Below, piece after piece: positions 1 through 5,263 of a stretch of 6,555 bases of DNA (within the stretch, counting starts at the first letter, position 1; every line of letters starts with the position of its first letter). The notes beneath the pieces were generated by a model. That model did no database searches and had not been told where the DNA came from. It was given only the letters and a program-made list of their open reading frames with translations. Position numbers and translations under genes: made by a program. This stretch comes from Flavobacteriales bacterium. Its GTDB lineage: Bacteria > Bacteroidota > Bacteroidia > Flavobacteriales > Flavobacteriaceae. The stretch covers positions 1 to 6,555 of the forward strand of contig JALSTJ010000433.1 of the NCBI GenBank assembly GCA_026983815.1, in the 5' to 3' direction.

Positions 1-1
1 T

Positions 2-85
2 ATCAATATTCGTATGACCACATCAATGATTATGCAAGGAATGTCCGAAATTTTGGCTTACGGAACTGCTGTAAAACTTAAATAA
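2..85 (+). CDS. 3' end of an unrecognised protein (partial, start outside window)
   Basis: Only the last 27 codons are visible, open from base 2 and ending in TAA at 83-85. The tail reads MTTSMIMQGMSEILAYGTAVK, then LK, after a short lead of INIR. I do not recognise the family. The reading is supported by position: the next gene starts after a single base (TAA-A-ATG), the spacing expected inside an operon, and this frame gives a plausible mixed hydrophobic C-terminus. Frame 1 also stays open to a stop at 79-81, so the frame choice rests mainly on the tight junction with the following gene. Function unknown. Confidence 0.5.
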   Translation: MNIRMTTSMIMQGMSEILAYGTAVKLK

Positions 86-86
86 A

Positions 87-203
87 ATGTTTTGGTTGGG
101 AATGTTTTATCTTTTGTTGGTTTTGGTTTTTTTCGTTTTATTGGCTTATGTTTTATATCAACGCCTAAATGAACCCGAAGATTTTGAACATCGGGATAAT
201 TAG
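87..203 (+). CDS. 38-residue single-pass membrane protein
   Basis: This is a very small ORF with ATG at 87 and TAG at 201-203. Residues 3-24 are almost entirely hydrophobic and aromatic (WLGMFYLLLVLVFFVLLAY), enough for one membrane helix. A short hydrophilic, acidic tail of about 14 residues follows (QRLNEPEDFEHRDN), with the lone Arg after the helix placing the C-terminus in the cytoplasm by the positive-inside rule, weakly. It begins one base after the stop of the upstream gene, so it is probably translated with it and may be a small accessory subunit of an upstream membrane protein. Its stop overlaps the stop of the convergent receptor gene by four bases. I do not recognise the family. 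A chance ORF is possible, but the clean helix-plus-tail layout and operon spacing argue for a real gene. Confidence 0.55.
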   Translation: MFWLGMFYLLLVLVFFVLLAYVLYQRLNEPEDFEHRDN

Positions 204-2488
204 AATTTTATCCGAAATGAAAAATTAGGAATGATACCCACCGAATAAGATTTGATAACTCTTATCCGGTCATTTAAGGAATTATTTCCTGTGTAATACA
301 TTCCGGTTTGCACCTGATTATCAGTAAAATTTTTTAAGGAAATTCCGGCTTTTGCTCGAATATTATTTTTCTTGGAAAGCATAAAATGGTATCCGGCGGA
401 AAAATCAAAACGATAGTAAACCGGCAATCTTTCACTGTTGATGCCGTCAAATTCATAAAAACCTTCATTCATGTCTCCATCATTATCTTCTGTCAATTCC
501 AATTCGGTATAAGGCAAGCCCGAACGGATTTTCCATCCGGAGCTTATCCCCCAATGTTTATAACGATAATTGGCTATCAATGAGAAACTATGTTTGATTT
601 CATTATCCGAAACAAACCATTTTCCATGATTGATTCCGTCAAATTGTCTTTGAGCTATCAGATATGAATAACTCATTTGTAGTGAAAAATTTTTCCATTT
701 TCTTTTCCCGAAAAAATCAATCCCGTAAGCTTTTTGCTGACCTTGATGCAATTGCGGATCGTCTGGATTGAGAAAACCCAATGAATAACTGGTAATTCCG
801 CGGGTATGTTTATAATAGAAATCCAAATCAATATTAAAATTTCTTTTTTTATAGAGTATTCCGGCGGAATATTGATAACTTTTCAGCATAGGATATCTTT
901 TCAAGTCCACCAAACGCCATATTTTTTGTTGCCTGTCTAAATCACTTAAAACGGTTTGTCGGATTTGAACAACAGGTTGATGCTTATAATCGGCTGTCCA
1001 TTGCAATTGAAAATTATCCCCAAAAAACCTGTTGATTCTTAAACGAGGTTCTGCTACAAGTTTTTTGAATCCGACGTAATAATTGGAACGTAAACCTATG
1101 GAAATATCCCAATATCGTTTTTTGTGCCATTGAAACATTCCAAAAAAACTATGAGTAAGCAACTTGGAATTGTTCCGATCCAACATCAAGGTAAGTCCGT
1201 TTTTTTCTTGAAAACTATATAGAATATGTTTATAATCCGATTCCCAACCGATTTTCCATAAATATTGTTTCTTGGTTTTATAAAATACGGATTTTATATT
1301 TCCATTGTTAATAAAATTCTCTTTGCTAAAATTTGTTTCAGCTTGGTAAACCGAACGGGTTTTGTAGCTATTGGTAAAATAATAGGAAGAATAAGTAAAA
1401 TTATTTTTCCAACGGCGGTTTTTATCGGGTTTATAATTCCATTCCAAAGAAAAACCATCATTTTCCATATCCAATATTTCATGATAATTATTATGCTCCG
1501 TATCCAGTAAATCATTTTCCAAATCGTTGTCAATATGCAAAGAACTAATGCCAAAATAATTTTTTTTATTCGGATAAAAATTCAATTTAAAATTGTAATC
1601 CTTAAAATAAAATTTTTTATCATTTATTTTAGAATTTTGAAAGGCTTGCGCTTCATATTTTACAAAGGTTCCCGTTTCCAATACATCCTCATAAGAACGT
1701 CTGAATGATGTTTGTAAACTCAACTTGTTTTTTATCACGGGAATTTCCAAAATAAAATCACCGCTAAGCCCGTCAAATCCCGATTGTAGTTTCAGTCGAT
1801 TGGTTATTTTTTTTTGGGTTTGGATATTGACAATTCCCGAAGAAAAATCCTGAAATTCCACATCGGTTCCTTTGTAAAGAAAATTCACTTGTTCTACAAC
1901 ATAAGGATTAAAAGGAGAAATCATACCAAACAAATGTCCTTGATGATATATTTTTATCCCATCCCATAAAATCCCGTTTTCATCGATATTTCCTCCGTGA
2001 ACGGTAAAATTTCCAATACTGCCGTCAGTGCTTGATACTCCCGGCAGAAATAATATAGCGGCTAAAACATCATGATTGGAAAGTCCGGGTAGTAAACCGA
2101 ATTTTTTTGGCATAAAACCGAAACTACCGTCGGAGTTTTTATAAATCCCTCGTGTCAAATATCCTTTCACCACGATTTGTGTCAATTGATTAGCTCGTGT
2201 TGGCGATAAATAAATAAATTTTCTATCGATTTTATTGAAATCTATTCCGGTTTGAATTTGTAAATCAAAAAGAATATCATCAAGATTTTTTTTATAATCG
2301 GGGGCATAAACCTTTTTTCCAAGAATCAGGTCATCGGGATATGAAAAATTGATTTTGAATTTTTTTTCCAAATTATCCAATACTACTTTGATATCCGTCA
2401 GACGGTTACCTGAATTTTGATAAGCATGCTGAGCCAATATATGGCTTTGGATACTTATAAGCAAACCGATCAACAAAATTCTTTTCAT
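200..2488 (-). CDS. TonB-dependent outer-membrane receptor with N-terminal STN signalling domain (FecA-type transducer)
   Basis: A 762-residue outer-membrane receptor expected to import a ligand with TonB energy and report its binding to FecR. Residues 1-19 form a signal peptide (MKRILLIGLLISIQSHILA, then Q). Residues about 28-95 resemble the STN domain of transducing receptors. QIVVKGYLTRG at 104-114 is the TonB-box-like junction. Residues about 120-225 are the plug, with LPGVSSTDGS, VHGGNIDENGILWDGIKIY and the FSSGIVNIQT exit. The rest is a beta-barrel of alternating aromatic strands ending in SFRIKF, with a terminal Phe typical of outer-membrane barrels. The carboxypeptidase-like domain that often precedes the plug in Bacteroidetes receptors is absent. 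No SusD-like gene is adjacent, and the length is well below SusC proteins. The start abuts the fecR stop with no spacing. The substrate cannot be read from sequence; iron-siderophore is only one possibility. Confidence 0.93.
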   Translation of the reverse strand: MKRILLIGLLISIQSHILAQHAYQNSGNRLTDIKVVLDNLEKKFKINFSYPDDLILGKKVYAPDYKKNLDDILFDLQIQTGIDFNKIDRKFIYLSPTRANQLTQIVVKGYLTRGIYKNSDGSFGFMPKKFGLLPGLSNHDVLAAILFLPGVSSTDGSIGNFTVHGGNIDENGILWDGIKIYHQGHLFGMISPFNPYVVEQVNFLYKGTDVEFQDFSSGIVNIQTQKKITNRLKLQSGFDGLSGDFILEIPVIKNKLSLQTSFRRSYEDVLETGTFVKYEAQAFQNSKINDKKFYFKDYNFKLNFYPNKKNYFGISSLHIDNDLENDLLDTEHNNYHEILDMENDGFSLEWNYKPDKNRRWKNNFTYSSYYFTNSYKTRSVYQAETNFSKENFINNGNIKSVFYKTKKQYLWKIGWESDYKHILYSFQEKNGLTLMLDRNNSKLLTHSFFGMFQWHKKRYWDISIGLRSNYYVGFKKLVAEPRLRINRFFGDNFQLQWTADYKHQPVVQIRQTVLSDLDRQQKIWRLVDLKRYPMLKSYQYSAGILYKKRNFNIDLDFYYKHTRGITSYSLGFLNPDDPQLHQGQQKAYGIDFFGKRKWKNFSLQMSYSYLIAQRQFDGINHGKWFVSDNEIKHSFSLIANYRYKHWGISSGWKIRSGLPYTELELTEDNDGDMNEGFYEFDGINSERLPVYYRFDFSAGYHFMLSKKNNIRAKAGISLKNFTDNQVQTGMYYTGNNSLNDRIRVIKSYSVGIIPNFSFRIKF

Positions 2489-3430
2489 TTACTTCTTATT
2501 GATTTTCGGATGAAACAAAAGGATGCTATCCCCTTTGATTTGATAATCTAAATCCATAGGATTCAAAACGATTTTCAATGTTTTTTGTAAGTTATTTTGT
2601 AAGATTTTACCCGAAAATTTTCTGTTTAAATTAATCTCGGAAGTGTTAAATTTGACGGAATAGACTTCTTCAATTTTTTTCAAAACCTCTTGTAAGGGTT
2701 TATGCTGAAATACAATATATTGATCAAGCCATTGGGGTTGATTTTGATGTTTCCAACGGATTTCTTTTATTTTTTGATGAATTTTTTCAACTCCCATCCC
2801 GGAAGCCAAAACAAGGCTCTTTTTCTGCCGAAGAAACTTTACTTTGATTTTTCCTTCATAACACTTGGCTTGAAAAATGTCCCGTATCGATTTAACCGTA
2901 AAATGAGTTCCCAAAACTTCTACCCATCCATTGTGAGTTTTTACCACAAATTTTTTTCCTTTTGTAACTTCAAAATAAGCTTCCCCTTCCAACTCGACTT
3001 CCTTGTTTTTGTTCCATTTTTTTTGATGAAATTTCAAAGTGGAATGAGCCCTCAAAACAACTTTCGATTGGTCGGGCAAAAAATATGTTTTGTTTTGATT
3101 ATCAGCGGTTTGTATTGTGATTAAATCGGTTGAAAAATAGTTATTAATGGCAAAAAATAATACCAAAATAGCCGCCATGGAAACAGCCGGTAAAATAAAT
3201 CGCAAAATTCTACTATTTTTTGGTTTAACAGATTTTACATTTGTTATTTTTTGTTCCAATTCCTGCCAAGATTTATCTACCGGTTGCTCCAATTCACTAT
3301 AAACTTCCAAACCTTTTTTTAGTTTTTGAAAAGACAAAAAAACTTCTTGCGGCACTTGTTGTTTAAGTTCCGTATCCGAAATTTTTCCTTCCATCCATTG
3401 GGCAAAAAGTAAATTGTATTTTTGTTCCAT
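2489..3430 (-). CDS. FecR-family anti-sigma factor
   Basis: A 313-residue inner-membrane regulator. Residues 1-75 are cytoplasmic and should bind the sigma factor. Residues about 77-96 are one hydrophobic helix. Residues about 103-198 are the periplasmic FecR domain, with the family signatures LPDQSKVVLRAHSTLKF, VELEGEAYFEV, FVVKT and VEVLGTHFTV. Residues about 239-307 form a C-terminal domain (PLQEVLKKIEEVYSVKF, LDYQIKGDSILL) resembling the STN domain of the partner receptor. In the Fec/Pup paradigm this part contacts the receptor's N-terminus, and FecR both restrains and assists the sigma factor. The stop TAA at 2491-2489 directly precedes the receptor ATG, suggesting translational coupling. 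The 50-base gap to the sigma gene contains a candidate ECF promoter. The start is the first ATG, with an A/T-rich leader and no Shine-Dalgarno. Confidence 0.94.
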   Translation of the reverse strand: MEQKYNLLFAQWMEGKISDTELKQQVPQEVFLSFQKLKKGLEVYSELEQPVDKSWQELEQKITNVKSVKPKNSRILRFILPAVSMAAILVLFFAINNYFSTDLITIQTADNQNKTYFLPDQSKVVLRAHSTLKFHQKKWNKNKEVELEGEAYFEVTKGKKFVVKTHNGWVEVLGTHFTVKSIRDIFQAKCYEGKIKVKFLRQKKSLVLASGMGVEKIHQKIKEIRWKHQNQPQWLDQYIVFQHKPLQEVLKKIEEVYSVKFNTSEINLNRKFSGKILQNNLQKTLKIVLNPMDLDYQIKGDSILLFHPKINKK

Positions 3431-3450
3431 AATTTTATTTCTATTCTTAT

Positions 3451-3479
3451 AACGATTTAGTTAACAAAAAACCTACCTT
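3451..3479 (-). promoter_or_regulatory. Candidate ECF-sigma promoter for fecR-receptor
   Basis: On the minus strand, directly after the sigma-gene stop, the sequence AAGGTAGGT (3479-3471) is followed 14 bases later by ATCGTT (3456-3451). The same two blocks occur in the same order upstream of the divergent lipoprotein. GGTAGG to CGTT is 17 bases here, in the range used by ECF sigma factors, and CGT-type -10 boxes are common for them. A start about 7 bases past the -10 would leave a leader of roughly 12-15 bases before the fecR ATG at 3430. That the operon's own sigma factor reads it is inference. Confidence 0.65.
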
Positions 3480-3480
3480 A

Positions 3481-3990
3481 TCAAAAATGTCCGATTTCTT
3501 CTCTTATTTTTGCTAATGCCGACACCATTCTTTTTTCAACAGCTTTTATGCTAATTCCCAATTCTGCTGCAATTTCTTTATATTTTTTCTTTTCAATTTT
3601 TCCCAAAATAAATACCGCTCTTTGTTTATCGGTTAGATTTTCAATGGCTTTTTCAATTTTTTTCAAAAATTCTTCTTCAATCATAAGGTATTCCGGGGAC
3701 TCGGATGTTGAATGGGAAAAATTATTGTTTTCACGATGTTTCCGAACAACCTTTTCGTGTTTTTTGATATCCAAAAAAGCATTATTTGCCAAAGTAAACA
3801 AATAACTTTTGACTTTTTCAAAACTAACTTTATGACAATTTTTCCAGAGTTTCAAAAAAGTGTCTTGCATTACATCTTCTGCGGTTTCCAAATCCTGAAA
3901 TTTCAAGTAAAGAAATCTTTTTAGGTCTTTGGCATACTCAAAATAAACCTTTTCAAAAACTTTTTCCTTACAAATATCTTTATGATTCAT
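3481..3990 (-). CDS. ECF-family RNA polymerase sigma factor (FecI-like)
   Basis: A 169-residue cytoplasmic sigma-70 family protein of usual ECF length. Region 2 spans about residues 12-77 (FEKVYFEYAKDLKRFLY, then TAEDVMQDTFLKLWKN and VKSYLFTLANNAFLDIKK). Region 4 spans about 108-165, with NLTDKQRAVFIL and the helix-turn-helix YKEIAAELGISIKAVEKRM that reads the -35 element. Region 3 is missing, as in all ECF factors. It is the first gene of a sigma-fecR-receptor operon, so FecR is its probable partner. It lies behind a consensus Bacteroidetes housekeeping promoter, whereas a different element, present after its stop codon and upstream of the divergent lipoprotein, is the probable target of this sigma factor. 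The start is the first ATG, about 15 bases after the predicted transcription start. Confidence 0.95.
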   Translation of the reverse strand: MNHKDICKEKVFEKVYFEYAKDLKRFLYLKFQDLETAEDVMQDTFLKLWKNCHKVSFEKVKSYLFTLANNAFLDIKKHEKVVRKHRENNNFSHSTSESPEYLMIEEEFLKKIEKAIENLTDKQRAVFILGKIEKKKYKEIAAELGISIKAVEKRMVSALAKIREEIGHF

Positions 3991-4010
3991 CGGTTAAGTA
4001 TCATTCATTA

Positions 4011-4041
4011 CAAATGTAATTCTATTTTATAAATATCCAAA
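4011..4041 (-). promoter_or_regulatory. Bacteroidetes housekeeping promoter of the sigma gene
   Basis: The minus strand carries TTTG (4041-4038), exactly 19 bases, then TACATTTG (4018-4011), a full match to the Bacteroidetes sigma-ABfr consensus TTTG-N19-TAnnTTTG. Transcription would begin near 4004-4006, leaving a leader of about 15 bases before the ATG at 3990. The -7 element lies inside the inverted repeat ATTACA-AA-TGTAAT (4007-4020), which could be an operator or may simply arise from the TACATTTG motif. This implies that basal sigma synthesis does not need the ECF factor itself. Confidence 0.7.
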
Positions 4042-4184
4042 AAATACCAGTTAATAGTCAATAAAAAATTATCCTTCCGACTTTACCATTTTATAAAAAT
4101 ATTAAAAAAATAACACGATTTGAATATGCAATAGGTTCTTATAAATCATTATTTATCAGAATTTTAAATTTTTTTTCAATATAA

Positions 4185-4212
4185 AAGGTAGGTATTTTTG
4201 ACCTTAATCGTT
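4185..4212 (+). promoter_or_regulatory. Candidate ECF-sigma promoter for the lipoprotein
   Basis: AAGGTAGGT (4185-4193) and ATCGTT (4207-4212) repeat the two blocks found between the sigma and fecR genes, here facing right. The spacer is 13 bases rather than 14, so GGTAGG to CGTT is 16 bases. A T-rich run ending in G follows the first block in both copies, and the bases after ATCGTT are also alike (TTTATGAG here, ATAAG there). Transcription should start near 4218-4221, giving a leader of about 45 bases. The shared element ties this gene to the sigma factor across the divergent region. Confidence 0.65.
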
Positions 4213-4221
4213 TTATGAGTG

Positions 4222-4238
4222 ATTATGTGCCACATAAT
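4222..4238 (+). promoter_or_regulatory. 17-bp perfect palindrome at the predicted transcript start
   Basis: ATTATGTG-C-CACATAAT has 8-base arms that match perfectly around a single central C. It lies 9 bases after the -10 block of the candidate ECF promoter and 27 bases before the lipoprotein ATG, so it would form the very 5' end of the mRNA. It could be an operator for a dimeric repressor, or a 5' hairpin (7-bp stem, 3-base loop) that affects mRNA stability or ribosome access. It has no counterpart at the fecR copy of the promoter. Confidence 0.5.
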
Positions 4239-4265
4239 ATTCGGTTAAACTAAAAAAATATTATT

Positions 4266-5051
4266 ATGAAAACTATAAATTTAATTTTAATTCTAAGCAT
4301 CTTGACATTTAGTCTGAATTCATGCAAAAAAAACAAAGTTACTACACCCGATGAAAAACAAATGACTCATAGTGAGACACTTATCACGATTGCTACTTAT
4401 ATAAAAGACAACAGCCCGACGGCAAACAAACCAAGTAGCAGAATGTCCAACGGATTTAGCGTGGATGATTTATTAAATTACGATTTTTGCTTCACTTTCC
4501 TTTATCCGATAACCTTATCATACAACAATGGAACTACTGTTGAAATAAACGATAGTGCGGAGTTGCTGCAAGTAGCACAAGGAATGACACAAAATTTGTA
4601 TATAAATGGAATTTCTTTTCCTTTTGATGTTCAGATGGCGGATGGAAGTATTCAGACGGTAAACAATGAAACGGACTTCTCCACTGTGATACATAGTTGC
4701 GATACTGATAATGACGGAACAGCCAATTATCAAGATACCGATGATGATAATGATACCATTCCCGATAATCAAGAAGATATCAATCAAAACGGAACACCCA
4801 TTGATGATGATTCCGACGGAGACGGAACACCTAATTACCAAGATGCGGATGATGATAATGACGGAATTCCGACTGCCGATGAAAATTATGATGATCAAAA
4901 TGGAAATGTAGCCAATGAAGATTCAGATAATGATGGAACTCCTAATTATTTGGATACCGACTCTGATAACGATGGCACTCCCGACGGACAAGACAATGAT
5001 GCCAATGGAGATGGCGAAGATGACAATAATAACGGAAGTGGAGACGATTAA
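4266..5051 (+). CDS. Lipoprotein with C-terminal calcium-binding thrombospondin type 3-like repeats
   Basis: A 261-residue exported protein. Residues 1-19 are a lipoprotein signal with lipobox LNSC, and Cys20 is the lipidation site. A linker rich in Lys, Thr and Ser follows. Residues about 73-145 form a small domain (FCFTFLYPITLSYNNGTTVEI ... SFPFDVQMADGSIQTVN) bounded by Cys75 and Cys145, which may pair. I know this YP...DGT layout from Bacteroidetes lipoproteins but cannot assign a function. Residues 146-261 hold about three 36-37-residue repeats of DxDxDGTxNYxDxDxDxD, the aspartate pattern of thrombospondin type 3 calcium-binding loops, ending in an Asp/Asn/Gly tail. Basic residues follow Cys20 rather than the acidic surface-export signal described for some Bacteroidetes, so surface exposure is not assured. 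Two cues link it to the divergent sigma operon: location and a shared promoter element. Confidence 0.85.
   Translation: MKTINLILILSILTFSLNSCKKNKVTTPDEKQMTHSETLITIATYIKDNSPTANKPSSRMSNGFSVDDLLNYDFCFTFLYPITLSYNNGTTVEINDSAELLQVAQGMTQNLYINGISFPFDVQMADGSIQTVNNETDFSTVIHSCDTDNDGTANYQDTDDDNDTIPDNQEDINQNGTPIDDDSDGDGTPNYQDADDDNDGIPTADENYDDQNGNVANEDSDNDGTPNYLDTDSDNDGTPDGQDNDANGDGEDDNNNGSGDD
4701..5048 (+). repeat. Tandem acidic repeats (about 108-111 bp unit) encoding calcium-binding loops
   Basis: Three in-frame copies begin near residues 147, 183 and 220 of the lipoprotein, a period of 36 then 37 residues. Each opens with (T/S)DxDGT(A/P)NYxD and continues with an aspartate-rich segment, then IP or TP. 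The third copy decays into the D/N/G tail. At DNA level the copies differ at many third positions, so these are old duplications under protein-level selection rather than a recent slippage expansion. Confidence 0.75.
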
Positions 5052-5073
5052 CTATTTTAAATTATAAACTAAT

Positions 5074-5151
5074 AAAGACTGCTCTTAACCTTAAATTACT
5101 GTTTTTTTCCTAATCATTTGTGTTGTTAATCTGTAAAAAGAGCAGTCTTTT
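5074..5151 (+). terminator. Long-looped inverted repeat, probable transcription terminator
   Basis: A perfect 13-base inverted repeat, AAAGACTGCTCTT (5074-5086) and AAGAGCAGTCTTT (5138-5150), sits 22 bases after the lipoprotein stop and before the next gene. The A-run/GC-core/T-run layout is that of a factor-independent terminator that can work in both directions. The oddity is a 51-base loop between the arms; intrinsic terminators normally have loops of a few bases. The loop contains a run of seven T, which might itself end transcription. A small insertion into an older terminator is another reading. Confidence 0.55.
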
Positions 5152-5263
5152 CTCAAATTGTAAGTTTTATCGTAAAATAAACGAATATTATAAATAAAGT
5201 CATACAAAATGTTTTTAATGAAATGAACTCACATTATTAAATAAGTTACAAAATTTTAAACAA

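Noticed and set aside
191..215. Hairpin TCGGGATAA / TTATCCGA as a bidirectional terminator for the convergent genes
   Set aside because: It has one bulged base, only about 8 pairs, and no T-run follows it on either strand.
1265..1554. Hydrophobic ORFs on both strands within the receptor barrel
   Set aside because: They are out-of-frame shadows of the receptor barrel, whose motifs run continuously through this region.
2702..3124. 140-codon plus-strand ORF opposite fecR
   Set aside because: It lies wholly inside a well-supported FecR gene, and its Phe/Lys-rich product reflects the AT-rich antisense sequence with no recognisable domain.
4193..4200. TATTTTTG as a Bacteroidetes -7 box (TAnnTTTG) for the lipoprotein gene
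   Set aside because: There is no TTTG at the right distance upstream (TTTT occurs there), and the same bases belong to the spacer of the better-supported ECF element, which has a second copy before fecR.
4711..4911. Plus-strand ORF rich in Met and Ile inside the repeat region, and the opposite-strand Ile-rich ORF at 4518-4898
   Set aside because: Both are off-frame readings of the GAT/GAC-rich repeat codons of the lipoprotein; their composition is an artefact and they have no start context.
200..5051. A SusC/SusD glycan-uptake locus
   Set aside because: The receptor is shorter than SusC, and the lipoprotein has calcium-loop repeats and none of the helical SusD features; no glycan enzymes are present.
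5074..5150. Calling the 77-base inverted-repeat unit an insertion element
   Set aside because: No target-site duplication is visible beside the arms and only one copy is present here; kept as a question, not as a mobile-element feature.
5152..5263. A promoter for the thioredoxin-apbE operon
   Set aside because: TAAGTTTT at 5161-5168 is one base off the -7 consensus but lacks a TTTG 19 bases upstream, and the ATCGTA at 5169-5174 has no AAGGTAGGT-like block before it.
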